Source of the DNA: Beijerinckiaceae bacterium
GTDB taxonomy: Bacteria > Pseudomonadota > Alphaproteobacteria > Rhizobiales > Beijerinckiaceae
Assembly: GCA_947478405.1 (NCBI GenBank)
Contig: CANJVX010000032.1
Location: 1 to 36,113, forward strand
Reading direction: 5' to 3'
DNA: 36,113 nt
The translations under genes and the position numbers were made by a program. Of this stretch, positions 1 through 8,600 are shown piece after piece (within the stretch, counting starts at the first letter, position 1; the number at the start of each line of letters is the position of its first letter). Under the pieces are notes generated by a model, which saw only the letters and a program-made list of their open reading frames with translations, made no database searches and was not told the DNA's origin.

Positions 1-287
1 CCTTCCATGTGAAGCTTCTGGGGACGCGCGGACAAGTCGGCAAGGCGCAAGCGCTCGCCGCGGCCCGCGACAGCGGCGTCGACATGGACAAACTGACCAA
101 AGATCTGGAAGGACCCGAGGTACAGGCCACCTTGCAGGAAAGCGCCAAACTGGCCGATGCGCTAAACCTCACAGGCACGCCAACATATGTGATTGGCGAC
201 GAAGTTGTGGTCGGGGCTGTCGGCTATGGCCAGATCAAGGGCAAGCTGGAAAATGTCCGCAAATGCGGCAAGGCGAATTGCGGGTGA
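1..287 (+). CDS. DsbA-family thiol:disulfide oxidoreductase, C-terminal part (5' end outside window)
   Basis: The reading frame is already open at the left edge and ends with TGA at 285-287. Only about 94 residues are visible, so the true start and the CXXC active site lie upstream. The visible part shows the cis-proline loop of the thioredoxin fold (G-T-P-T-Y-V-I), followed by a G-D-E-V-V-V-G-A-V-G-Y strand and a final helix with two late cysteines. This is the usual C-terminal layout of DsbA/27-kDa outer-membrane-type oxidoreductases in Alphaproteobacteria. Such proteins act in the periplasm on disulfide bonds. The gene precedes aroQ-accB-accC, an order I know from Hyphomicrobiales. The exact subfamily cannot be given without the N-terminal half. 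Confidence 0.8.
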   Translation, partial: FHVKLLGTRGQVGKAQALAAARDSGVDMDKLTKDLEGPEVQATLQESAKLADALNLTGTPTYVIGDEVVVGAVGYGQIKGKLENVRKCGKANCG

Positions 288-305
288 GCCCCAAACCCGT
301 CCTTA

Positions 306-390
306 GGAGCGCAAGCGAAGCGGTCCAGTAAGCCTCACCCGAGGCCCCCGGATTGCCGCTTCGGCCCTAGGGGCCTCCTCGCAATGACGA
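306..390. repeat. REP-like intergenic element, copy A
   Basis: This stretch between the DsbA-family gene and aroQ resembles the element at 20674-20762. Both share, in the same order, GAGCG, GAAGC, TCCA, AAGCCTCAC, TTGCCGC, and a terminal CCTCCTCGCAATGACGA. It is GC-rich and imperfectly palindromic, as expected of REP-type chromosomal repeats in Hyphomicrobiales. The left arm of this copy has lost the CGTCATT end, so it looks degenerate. Confidence 0.6.
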
Positions 391-502
391 GAAAGAGAGC
401 AGGATTGTCCGCCTCTCAGGCTTCCATCAGCCCGTTAACCGGTTTAAGAGACTACCCTCCTAAAGAGGGGCTCACGTTGTGTGTCCCGCCCTGGTCCCCG
501 TG

Positions 503-946
503 ATGAAAACTGTCCATGTCCTCAACGGCCCGAACCTGAACCTGCTCGGCACGCGGGAACCCGCGACCTATGGCACGGCGACGCTCGCCGATATCGAGAC
601 ACGGCTGAAAGCACGCTGCGACAAGGAAAGCCTGACACTCGTCTTCCGGCAATCCAACCACGAGGGTGATCTGGTGAGCTGGTTGCAGGAGGCGGGCAAA
701 CTCAGCGAGCCCGTCATACTCAATGCGGGCGCTTACACCCATACATCCATCGCGCTACATGATGCCATCCGTGGCGCGGGCACCAAAGTCATCGAAGTGC
801 ATCTGTCGAATGTGCATGCACGCGAAGACTTCCGTCATCAATCCATGATTTCCGCCGTCGCAGCCGGGGTGATCCTCGGCTTCGGCGCTCTTTCCTATGA
901 TCTTGCGCTCGATGCGCTGATCGCCCAATCCAAAAGCAAGAGCTGA
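503..946 (+). CDS. aroQ: 3-dehydroquinate dehydratase, type II
   Basis: The enzyme converts 3-dehydroquinate to 3-dehydroshikimate in the cytosolic shikimate pathway. From ATG 503 the product has 147 residues, the usual length of type II enzymes. It begins with the family hallmark ([11 protein letters not shown]-x-R-x-P), which is followed by the Y-G that carries the catalytic tyrosine. Further motifs are [16 protein letters not shown], and E-V-H-L-S-N with H-A-R-E, all lining the active site. The start is uncertain. ATG 503 fits the family N-terminus but has no clear ribosome site, whereas GTG 479 lies 8 nt after GAGGGG (465-470) and would add eight residues. The accB start is 5 nt after the stop, so the two genes are probably cotranscribed. 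Confidence 0.95.
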   Translation: MKTVHVLNGPNLNLLGTREPATYGTATLADIETRLKARCDKESLTLVFRQSNHEGDLVSWLQEAGKLSEPVILNAGAYTHTSIALHDAIRGAGTKVIEVHLSNVHAREDFRHQSMISAVAAGVILGFGALSYDLALDALIAQSKSKS

Positions 947-951
947 ACTCC

Positions 952-1557
952 ATGAAGAAGCCCGTGAAAAAGACAAAGGCTGTTGCCGCGCGCGCGCCCA
1001 AAGCGAAAGCGAAACCCGCGACAAAGCGTGTGACCAAAGCCGCCACCAAGCCTGCTGCAAAAGCGGCGAAGCCCGTGAAGAACGGCCCAATCTCTGGCTT
1101 TGATCCGGCCTTGATCGAAATGGTTGCTGAAATCGTCTCACGCCTTGAATTATCGGAAGTCGAAATCGAGCGCGATGGCATGCGCGTGCGTGTTGCGCGC
1201 CAGTTCGGGGCGACCCAGACATTCAGCGTCGCCGCGCCGGCATCGATTGCACGTGCGCCAGCCGCTGTCATCGCTCCCCCGCCTGCTGCTGCTCCTGTGG
1301 CTGCTGCACCCGCGGGCGATCATTCAGGTGCGGTCAAGTCGCCGATGGTTGGCACCGCTTACTTCCGCCCGAGCCCCGATGCGAAGGCCTTTATTGAAAT
1401 CGGGTCGAAGGTGAAGGAAGGCCAGAAGCTGCTCCTCATCGAAGCGATGAAGACATTTAACGAGATCGTCGCACCGCGTGGTGGGACGGTCACCGCGATC
1501 CTCGTCGAAGACGGCGAGCCGGTCGAATATGGCCAGTCCATGCTGGTCATTGAATAA
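952..1557 (+). CDS. accB: Biotin carboxyl carrier protein of acetyl-CoA carboxylase
   Basis: This protein carries biotin between the carboxylase (AccC) and the carboxyltransferase in malonyl-CoA synthesis. The C-terminal biotinyl domain (about residues 125-201) contains the attachment motif E-A-M-K-T with biotinyl lysine 167. A Pro/Ala-rich linker (about 92-122) connects it to a helical region (about 47-85). The product is 201 residues, longer than the usual 150-165. The excess is an N-terminal tail of about 43 residues, rich in lysine (14 Lys), alanine and proline and resembling a histone H1 tail. The gene is 5 nt after aroQ and 26 nt before accC. Confidence 0.97.
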   Translation: MKKPVKKTKAVAARAPKAKAKPATKRVTKAATKPAAKAAKPVKNGPISGFDPALIEMVAEIVSRLELSEVEIERDGMRVRVARQFGATQTFSVAAPASIARAPAAVIAPPPAAAPVAAAPAGDHSGAVKSPMVGTAYFRPSPDAKAFIEIGSKVKEGQKLLLIEAMKTFNEIVAPRGGTVTAILVEDGEPVEYGQSMLVIE

Positions 1558-1583
1558 GGGCAACGGCTTCAGAAAGAACAGAC

Positions 1584-2936
1584 ATGTTCGACAAGATCCT
1601 CATTGCCAATCGCGGCGAAATCGCGCTGCGCATTCTGCGTGCGGCGAAAGAACTCGGCATAGCAACGGTCGCGGTGCATTCCACTGCTGACGCAGAAGCC
1701 ATGCATGTGAAACTCGCTGACGAGAGCGTATGCATTGGCCCGCCAGCTGCACGCGACAGCTATCTCAATATTCCAGCCCTTCTTTCGGCCTGCGAAATCA
1801 CTGGCGCAGATGCCATTCATCCAGGCTACGGTTTCCTGTCCGAGAATGCGCGCTTTGCCGAAATCCTCGCCGAACACAATATCAGCTTCATCGGGCCCAA
1901 AGCGGAACATATCCGCATCATGGGTGACAAAATTGAAGCCAAGCGCACAGCACTCGCCCTGGGCATTCCCTGCGTACCGGGCTCTGAAGGCGGCATCGAC
2001 AATGATCAAGATGCCATGCGCGTTGCCCGCGAGATCGGTTTTCCGGTTCTCGTGAAAGCGGCCGCTGGTGGCGGTGGCCGGGGCATGAAAGTGGCGCGCA
2101 CCGAAGCTGATCTTCTGAATGCTCTGCACACAGCCAAGACCGAAGCGAAAGCCGCATTCGGTGACGACGCGGTCTATCTCGAAAAATATCTCGAAAAGCC
2201 CCGCCATATCGAAATCCAGATTCTGGGTGACGGCAAAGGCAACGCCATACACTTGGGTGAACGCGATTGCTCTTTGCAGCGTCGCCATCAAAAAGTGCTC
2301 GAAGAAAGCCCCTCGCCTGCGCTCAACGCTGAACAGCGCGCCGAGATCGGCGAGATCTGCGCCGCCGCCATGCGCAAGCTGCAATATTCGGGCGCAGGCA
2401 CAATCGAGTTTCTCTATGAAGAGGGAAAATTCTACTTCATCGAAATGAACACCCGCATTCAGGTCGAGCATCCGGTGACTGAAATGATCACCGGCATTGA
2501 TCTTGTGAATGAGCAGATCCGCATTGCTGCAGGCTCACCACTCACCATCCGCCAGGAAGATGTGCGCTTTGACGGGGCTGCTATTGAATGCCGCGTCAAT
2601 GCCGAGCATCCAGCAACCTTCCGTCCCTCACCGGGCAAGATTGCCTATTATCATCCGCCAGGTGGACTGGGCGTGCGCGTCGATTCAGCTGTCTATCAGG
2701 GCTATACGATCCCGCCCAATTATGATTCGCTGGTGGGAAAACTTATTGTCCATGGTCGCAACCGCAACGAGGCCTTAATGCGGCTGCGTCGGGCGCTCGA
2801 TGAATTCATTGTTGACGGCATCGACACAACGCTGCCGCTGTTTCGTACGCTGGTGCGCAACACCGATGTGCAAAACGGCACCTATGATATTCATTGGCTA
2901 GAAAAATTCCTCGCCAAGGGCGGCATGGACGAGTGA
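1584..2936 (+). CDS. accC: Acetyl-CoA carboxylase, biotin carboxylase subunit
   Basis: The enzyme carboxylates the biotin on AccB using ATP and bicarbonate, the first half of the acetyl-CoA carboxylase reaction. The 450-residue length is standard. Visible are the N-terminal I-A-N-R-G-E-I-A segment, the [10 protein letters not shown] segment, the ATP-grasp glycine loop ([10 protein letters not shown]), and the catalytic block [16 protein letters not shown] (about 285-300). The C-terminal domain carries the E-C-R-V-N-A-E motif. It follows accB directly and is closed by a perfect hairpin at 2944-2969. No truncation or missing catalytic residue was seen. Confidence 0.98.
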   Translation: MFDKILIANRGEIALRILRAAKELGIATVAVHSTADAEAMHVKLADESVCIGPPAARDSYLNIPALLSACEITGADAIHPGYGFLSENARFAEILAEHNISFIGPKAEHIRIMGDKIEAKRTALALGIPCVPGSEGGIDNDQDAMRVAREIGFPVLVKAAAGGGGRGMKVARTEADLLNALHTAKTEAKAAFGDDAVYLEKYLEKPRHIEIQILGDGKGNAIHLGERDCSLQRRHQKVLEESPSPALNAEQRAEIGEICAAAMRKLQYSGAGTIEFLYEEGKFYFIEMNTRIQVEHPVTEMITGIDLVNEQIRIAAGSPLTIRQEDVRFDGAAIECRVNAEHPATFRPSPGKIAYYHPPGGLGVRVDSAVYQGYTIPPNYDSLVGKLIVHGRNRNEALMRLRRALDEFIVDGIDTTLPLFRTLVRNTDVQNGTYDIHWLEKFLAKGGMDE

Positions 2937-2943
2937 CACCTGA

Positions 2944-2969
2944 CCACTCTCCCGCAAGCGGGAGAGTGG
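2944..2969. repeat. Perfect 12-bp inverted repeat after accC
   Basis: Arms 2944-2955 and 2958-2969 are exact reverse complements around an AA loop (CCACTCTCCCGC / GCGGGAGAGTGG). The hairpin lies 7 nt after the accC stop with no T-run. It may stabilise or end the accBC message, or be a dispersed intergenic hairpin. A related CCCTCTCCC/GGGAGAGGG hairpin is at 15889-15909. Confidence 0.75.
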
Positions 2970-3015
2970 CTCTCATCTGCTTGACGACTAGCCATCTCCA
3001 TCCCACTTTCGACCC

Positions 3016-3696
3016 ATGACCACGCAGCTACCCAATGACGAGCGCCTTGCGGAGATCACGCCGCAGATTTTGCTGCGCGCTTATGCTATTGGCATGTTTC
3101 CCATGTCGGAGGGCGCGGATGATCCATCTGTCTTCTGGGTGGATCCCGATTTGCGCGGCATTTTCCCCCTCGACAAAATGATCGTGTCGAAAAGCCTCAC
3201 CAAAGTCATCCGCTCGGATCGCTTTGAAGTGCGTGTCGATGATGATTTTGATGCCGTCATTGATGGCTGCGCAGAATATGCACCCGACCGTCACAACACC
3301 TGGATCAACAAGCGCATTCGCAAGCTTTACCGCGATCTCTATGATTTCGGATTTGTACACACGGTCGAAACGTTTCTCGATGGTCAACGCGTGGGTGGGC
3401 TTTATGGCGTGAAAATCGGCGCAGCCTTTTTTGGCGAGAGCATGTACCACCGCACAACAGATGCTTCAAAAGTGGCGTTGATGCATCTTGTGGCGCGCCT
3501 GCGTGCGGGCGGTTTCCGATTGCTCGACACGCAATTTATAACGCCCCATCTGACCACGCTGGGCGCTGTGGAAGTGCCGCGCGACGCCTATCATGGCATG
3601 CTCGATGATGCGATCCGGCGCAGTGGCAATTTCTTCGTCTGGCCGAAAGGCGAGCCCGTTGTTGGCGCGCGCGTGATGGAACTTCTCAAAGATTAG
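3016..3696 (+). CDS. aat: Leucyl/phenylalanyl-tRNA--protein transferase
   Basis: The enzyme attaches Leu or Phe from tRNA to proteins with N-terminal Lys or Arg, marking them for ClpS/ClpAP degradation. The 226 residues match the family. Motifs include A-Y-A-I-G-M-F-P-M near the N-terminus, F-W-V-D-P-D-L-R-G-I-F-P-L, G-E-S-M-Y-H-R-T-T-D-A-S-K-V-A-L, and L-L-D-T-Q-F-I-T-P-H-L. The final TAG (3694-3696) overlaps the stop of the convergent DUF2155 gene, so the two coding regions meet within four bases. The adjacency of aat and the DUF2155 gene is common in Alphaproteobacteria. Confidence 0.97.
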   Translation: MTTQLPNDERLAEITPQILLRAYAIGMFPMSEGADDPSVFWVDPDLRGIFPLDKMIVSKSLTKVIRSDRFEVRVDDDFDAVIDGCAEYAPDRHNTWINKRIRKLYRDLYDFGFVHTVETFLDGQRVGGLYGVKIGAAFFGESMYHRTTDASKVALMHLVARLRAGGFRLLDTQFITPHLTTLGAVEVPRDAYHGMLDDAIRRSGNFFVWPKGEPVVGARVMELLKD

Positions 3697-4427
3697 CGAC
3701 CTGAGGGAATATTTCCGGGCGGCAGAGCAATGGGGGATTCGCGTGCGGTGGGCAGGCGCGCAGGCGCAGTCTGTTGCGGCGACGCTGGCCGCGGTTGCGC
3801 GCCACTTGGCGCCTCAATGACCGGCAAAGCGGGCAAATTGGAAGGCGGCGGCGCAACGGGCGTGCCCGCGCGGGAGCCCGGCGTTGCGCCCACTTCGATA
3901 GCATTGCCCAGCGGTGGCGCAGAAGAGGGTGCGCCGGGTGCTGCCTGCCGCGACGGCTGCTGGCGCTGAGCCGGTGGACGCTCAGCTGGTGGCGATGCAT
4001 CACGCAGATCAGCTACCTCAGGCGGCGTGACGATAATATCCTTGCCGCCACGGCAATCGGTCAGCCAGACATCATAGACCGGATGTTCGATCGCATGCAG
4101 GCCGGGGCTAGCCGCAAACATCCAGCCCGAAAATATCCGCTTGGAATCATCGGCCGTGTTGACGTCGTCAACTTCGACAAAGCTCGTGGTCTGGGGCGCC
4201 TCCGTTGCCGGGCGTGTGTAGCAAATGCGCGGCGTGATCTGGATCGTGCCAAATTGCACCGTCTCATCAATCGCCACATCGAAGGTGATGATGCGGCCGG
4301 TGATTTTGTCGAGCCCGGCAAAGACAGCTGTGGGATGTTTGATTTTGTCGGCCAACGCAAAACTGACGCTGCCCAGCAGGGCAACGACACAAAGGCCTTG
4401 AGCCAAAACTTTTCTGCTGCTTTTCAT
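3693..4427 (-). CDS. DUF2155 domain-containing exported protein
   Basis: The product has 244 residues from ATG 4427. That start gives a clean Sec signal peptide (S-S-R-K, a hydrophobic core, then F-A-L-A|D). The open frame continues upstream to 4631 without a plausible leader. The DUF2155 domain spans about residues 28-125 and contains the conserved I-T-G-R, I-C-Y-T-R, F-S-G-W-M-F-A-A-S-P-G and Y-D-V-W-L-T-D-C segments. The rest (about 130-244) is low-complexity Pro/Ala/Gln and probably disordered. Proteins of this family are uncharacterised and probably periplasmic. The gene lies 74 nt downstream of the NDUFA12-like gene on the same strand. Confidence 0.9.
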   Translation of the reverse strand: MKSSRKVLAQGLCVVALLGSVSFALADKIKHPTAVFAGLDKITGRIITFDVAIDETVQFGTIQITPRICYTRPATEAPQTTSFVEVDDVNTADDSKRIFSGWMFAASPGLHAIEHPVYDVWLTDCRGGKDIIVTPPEVADLRDASPPAERPPAQRQQPSRQAAPGAPSSAPPLGNAIEVGATPGSRAGTPVAPPPSNLPALPVIEAPSGAQPRPASPQQTAPARLPTARESPIALPPGNIPSGR

Positions 4428-4501
4428 GCACCAACCCATGCGGGCCTGATCAGGCAAAAACATGGCAAAACCGCGCAACCTGTGCGCAGAAAGAGCCACG
4501 C

Positions 4502-4912
4502 TTACTGACCGGGGGTCCAAGCCTGATAATCGCCGGTGGCGGCGGGTCGCTGGCCAGTCGAGAGCAACGAACCAGCCGGGCGATAGGCATCGGCCGTGCC
4601 AGTCATATTTGGGCGATAGGCCATTTCCCACTCGCGGGCCTCATAGGTCTCCCCTGTGGGAGGCGTGTCTACCGTGTGGTGCAGCCAGCCATACCAGCCA
4701 GGAGGTACTGCAGAGGCCTCACTGACGCCGCTGAAGATGACCCAGCGCCGGACATAGCCGAGTGCTGCATCAATCTTGGCCCCATTGGTCTGGTAATAGA
4801 TGTTTCCGAACTCATCCGTCCCGACGAGCTCACCATGGCGCCAAGTATGGAAACGCGTGTTGAGCGTTTGCCCGTTCCACCAGGTCAGGAGCTGCAAGAG
4901 CCAGTTAGGCAT
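4502..4912 (-). CDS. NDUFA12-family NADH:ubiquinone oxidoreductase subunit
   Basis: This 136-residue protein belongs to the family of the mitochondrial complex I accessory subunit NDUFA12 (B17.2). Alphaproteobacteria keep a homologue, usually encoded away from the nuo operon as here. Visible family features are W-W-N-G-Q-T-L-N-T-R near the N-terminus, G-x-L-V-G-T-D-E-F-G-N-I-Y-Y, R-R-W-V-I-F, P-P-G-W-Y-G-W-L-H-H, and the E-W-E-x-x-Y-R-P-N-M-T-G-T segment. The C-terminus is Pro/Ala-rich. The ATG at 4912 has AGGA five bases upstream. No membrane segment is present, so it probably sits on the cytoplasmic face of complex I. DUF2155 follows, possibly in one transcript. Confidence 0.95.
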   Translation of the reverse strand: MPNWLLQLLTWWNGQTLNTRFHTWRHGELVGTDEFGNIYYQTNGAKIDAALGYVRRWVIFSGVSEASAVPPGWYGWLHHTVDTPPTGETYEAREWEMAYRPNMTGTADAYRPAGSLLSTGQRPAATGDYQAWTPGQ

Positions 4913-5303
4913 GAGAATCCTCGTCGCGCGGTCACTATAGCGCGCGGAATATGACCCTTGGCCCCGCCCCTGTCCAGCGGCGCCGCTTAAAAACGCCGCA
5001 ACGATTCGTAGGAAGCGGATACCGCCAACCTAAGAGCACGACAAAGTCATGACAAAAGACCTGATTCTCGCTTTCCGAATGGTAACTCACGCAAATCCCA
5101 TCGAGCCCACGCCATCCCCATCAGGACCGAAAAAAGTAACTAGCCACAAGTCACTGAGAGCGTAATTGTGCTTTCTGGGTTTCTGAAAAAGCTTTTTTCC
5201 CCCGCATCAAAAGAGTTGGGAACAGGACCACCAGAGCCGAATTTCCTTTGCAGACAAAGCTTTGGAAACTTTTCGACGCCTTCATCCCCAATCTTCACAG
5301 GGT

Positions 5304-5319
5304 ACACAACATCTAGTCC
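5304..5319 (+). promoter_or_regulatory. NrdR box 1 (putative)
   Basis: The 16-mer ACACAACATCTAGTCC matches 12 of 16 positions of the NrdR consensus (ACACWATATATWGTGT). It starts exactly 31 bp before a second site at 5335, the spacing of about three helical turns typical of paired NrdR boxes. It lies upstream of nrdJ. NrdR is the ATP-cone repressor of ribonucleotide reductase genes. Assignment is by pattern only. Confidence 0.7.
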
Positions 5320-5334
5320 CCGCATCAAATTCAA

Positions 5335-5350
5335 ACACAAGACCTTGACG
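5335..5350 (+). promoter_or_regulatory. NrdR box 2 (putative), overlapping a possible -35
   Basis: ACACAAGACCTTGACG matches the NrdR consensus at about 10 of 16 positions and keeps the CAAG/CTTG core. Its last six bases, TTGACG (5345-5350), could be a -35 element. A repressor bound here would therefore block the promoter. No convincing -10 was found. TTTGAT at 5371-5376 is the nearest candidate, but the 20-bp spacer is long. Confidence 0.6.
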
Positions 5351-5400
5351 AATGAAGCTGGTCGGTTCAGTTTGATTCATCACTGATTACCACCTGCAAC

Positions 5401-5574
5401 GCGCCGGAAACAGGCTGCGCTTGAGGGAGTAAACAGGACGGCGATCTAAGACCCTTTCCGAGGGCGGACCGTCGCAGTGTTCCGGTCGTTCCAGTTGGGG
5501 CGGACGGCCAGTTTCGTCAAGAAATGTGTTTGGAATCAGGGCCGTGGAAACGGCCCCGCGGGGACAGGTGTCCC
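5401..5574 (+). promoter_or_regulatory. Structured 5' leader of nrdJ, candidate riboregulator
   Basis: About 220 nt separate the presumed promoter from nrdJ, and the part after 5401 is GC-rich and full of stems. Visible are GCGC 5401-5404 with 5417-5420, CCCT 5452-5455 with AGGG 5461-5464, GACGG 5437-5441 with CCGTC 5469-5473, a perfect 7-bp stem 5539-5545/5550-5556 capped by a GGAA (GNRA) loop, and GGGAC 5561-5565 with GTCCC 5570-5574. CCGTC 5469-5473 can instead pair with a second GACGG at 5503-5507, and GACCG 5467-5471 with CGGTC 5483-5487. I did not find the conserved boxes of a cobalamin riboswitch. Confidence 0.5.
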
Positions 5575-5600
5575 TTGCGTGACTGACAGGGAAGACGTGA

Positions 5601-8600
5601 ATGCGCATTGAGCGGCGGTATACGAAGGCTGGCCAGGGTCCCTATGCGGGCATTGAATTCCGCAAGGGCAAGAGCGAGATCCGCAATCCGGATGGCTCGG
5701 TTGTCTACTTTCAGGACAATATTGACGTGCCAACAACCTGGAGCCAGGTGGCGACCGACGTCATCGCCCAGAAATATTTCCGCAAGGCCGGCGTGCCTGC
5801 ACGCCTGAAGAAGGTCGAAGAGAACGACGTCCCCTCGTTCCTCTGGCGTTCGGTTGCCGATGAAGCGGCGCTGGCAAAATTGCCGGAGGAAGAGCGTTAC
5901 GGCTCGGAAAAGACCGCCACTGACGTGTTCCATCGCCTCGCTGGCACTTGGACCTATTGGGGTTGGAAGGGCAAGTATTTCAATTCCGAAAACGACGCTT
6001 TGGCATTCTATGAAGAACTCTGCTCGATGCTCGCGCGCCAGATCGCGGCGCCCAATTCGCCGCAATGGTTCAACACCGGCCTGCATTGGGCCTATGGCAT
6101 TGATGGCCCCAGCCAGGGTCATTTCTACGTCGACTACCAGACCGGCAAGCTGACCGCTTCTAAGTCTTCTTACGAACACCCACAGCCGCACGCCTGCTTC
6201 ATCCAGTCGGTCGCTGACGATCTCGTCAACGAAGGCGGTATTATGGATCTTTGGGTGCGTGAAGCGCGCCTGTTCAAATATGGCTCCGGCACGGGTTCGA
6301 ACTTCTCGAAACTGCGTGGAGAGAGTGAAAAGCTTTCGGGCGGCGGCAAGTCGTCGGGCCTGATGTCCTTCCTGAAGATCGGTGACCGTGCAGCGGGCGC
6401 CATCAAGTCGGGCGGCACGACGCGACGCGCGGCCAAGATGGTCGTTGTTGATGCCGACCATCCCGATATCGAAGCCTATATCGGCTGGAAGGTGAAGGAA
6501 GAAGAGAAGGTTGCCTCTCTCGTCGCTGGTTCCAAGATCGTCAAGAAGCACATGAAGGCCATTCTCAAGGCCGCCGTGAATTGCGAAGGCGATGGCGATG
6601 ATTGCTACAATCCGGAAAAGAATCCGGCGTTGAAAAAGGCCATTAAAATGGCCCGCCGCGATGCTGTGCCGGATTCCTATATCAAGCGCGTCATCCAGTT
6701 CGCCAAGCAGGGCTACACAGACATCCAGTTCGACACATATGACACAGACTGGGATTCGGAAGCCTATCTCACCGTTGCTGGCCAGAACTCGAACAATTCG
6801 GTGCGTGTCACCGATGACTTCCTGCGCGCTGTCGAAAACGATACCGACTGGAACTTGAACCGTCGCATCGACGGCAAGGTTCACAAGACGCTCAAGGCGA
6901 AAGATCTTTGGGAAAAGATCGGCTATGCCGCTTGGGCCTCCGCCGACCCCGGCCTGCAATATGACACGACCATCAACGACTGGCACACATGCCCGGAATC
7001 CGGCCGCATCAATGCGTCCAATCCGTGCTCGGAATACATGTTCCTCGACGATACGGCGTGCAATCTCGCATCGCTAAATCTACTCACTTTCCGCGATCCC
7101 AAGACAGGCGAATTCGACATTGTCGCTTACGAACATGCTGTTCGTTTATGGACTGTTGTGCTCGAAATCTCGGTACTGATGGCGCAATTCCCATCAAAGG
7201 AAATTGCACAGCTCTCTTTTGAGTATCGCACACTGGGTTTGGGCTATGCCAATGTCGGCGGCCTCTTGATGTCATCTGGCATCAGCTATGACTCGGACGA
7301 AGGCCGTGCGATCTGCGGCGCCTTGTCCGCGATCATGACGGGTATCTGCTATGCGACCTCCGCCGAAATGGCGAAGGAACATGGACCCTTCCCCGGCCAC
7401 AAGCCGAACAAGGACCATATGCTGCGCGTTATCCGCAATCATCGCCGCGCCGCACATGCGCTGTCTGACGGTTACGAAGCCCTCTCCATCGCACCAGTAC
7501 CGCTCGATCATGCCACGCTGAATGGCATGAAGCAGAATGGCAAGGTTTTCGTTGAACACGCCAAGCATGCCTGGGATCAGGCGCTGGCGCTGGGCGAAAA
7601 GCATGGCTATCGCAATGCGCAGACCACCGTTGTTGCCCCGACCGGCACAATCGGCCTCGTCATGGATTGCGACACGACAGGTATCGAGCCCGACTTCGCG
7701 CTGGTGAAGTTCAAGAAGCTCGCGGGTGGTGGTTATTTCAAGATCATCAACCGTGCAGTTCCTGAAGCTTTGCGAGCACTCGGCTATAGCGAAGCACAGC
7801 TGGCTGAAATTGAAGCCCATGCGGTGGGCCACGCCTCCATGCGTCAGTCACCGGGTGTGAACCACTCGACGCTGCGCGCCAAGGGCTTCTCTGACGAAAA
7901 GCTCGAACAGCTGGAGACTACACTCGCCAGCGCATTCGACATCAAGTTCGTCTTCAACAAATGGGCACTGGGTGCGGACTTCCTCACCGGAGCGCTGAAG
8001 GTTCCGGCTGAAAAGCTCGACGATCCGTCGTTCGAGCTGCTGCCCTTCCTCGGCTTCACCAAGACAGAAATCGAAATGGCCAACACGCATGTGTGTGGTG
8101 CGATGACGCTGGAAGGCGCACCGCATCTCAAGGTCGAGCATTACAATGTCTTCGATTGCGCCAACCCCTGCGGTCGTACGGGAAAGCGTTATCTTTCAGT
8201 CGACAGCCACATTCGCATGATGGCGGCGGCGCAACCCTTCATCACGGGTGCGATCTCCAAGACGATCAACATGCCCAATGATGCCACGGTTGAGGATTGC
8301 AAAGAAGCCTACATGCTCTCCTGGCGCCTCGCGCTGAAGGCCAATGCACTCTACCGCGATGGCTCCAAGCTCTCGCAGCCGCTCAACTCGCAGCTCATCG
8401 CCGATGAGGATGATGAAGATGATGAGGTGATGGACACGATTGCAACCCTGCCTGCCTCGGCTCGCGCCTCGGCTGTGGCTGAAAAGATCGTGGAGCGTAT
8501 TGTGGAACGTGTGGAGCGCACGCGCGAGCGTGAGCGCCTGCCCGATCGCCGCAAGGGTTACACCCAGAAGGCGGTTGTGGGTGGCCACAAGGTCTATCTG

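Noticed and set aside
434-446. CtrA-type site TTAACCGGTTTAA upstream of aroQ
   Set aside because: The two TTAA half-sites are separated by 5 bp, not the 7 bp required.
1569-2471. 300-codon minus-strand frame opposite accC
   Set aside because: It is a shadow of accC, whose protein is fully conserved along the same stretch, and it has no family features.
5168-5386. 72-codon frame in the nrdJ upstream region
   Set aside because: It overlaps the NrdR-like sites and the presumed promoter, lacks a ribosome site, and resembles nothing known.
5381-5600. Cobalamin riboswitch before the B12-dependent reductase
   Set aside because: I looked for the conserved B12 box (GCCACTG-type) and core segments and did not find them. 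The leader is structured but of another kind.
5517-6986. Long minus-strand open frame of 489 codons opposite nrdJ
   Set aside because: It is the mirror of the nrdJ reading frame in GC-rich DNA and has no recognisable domain. The plus strand encodes a complete conserved enzyme there.
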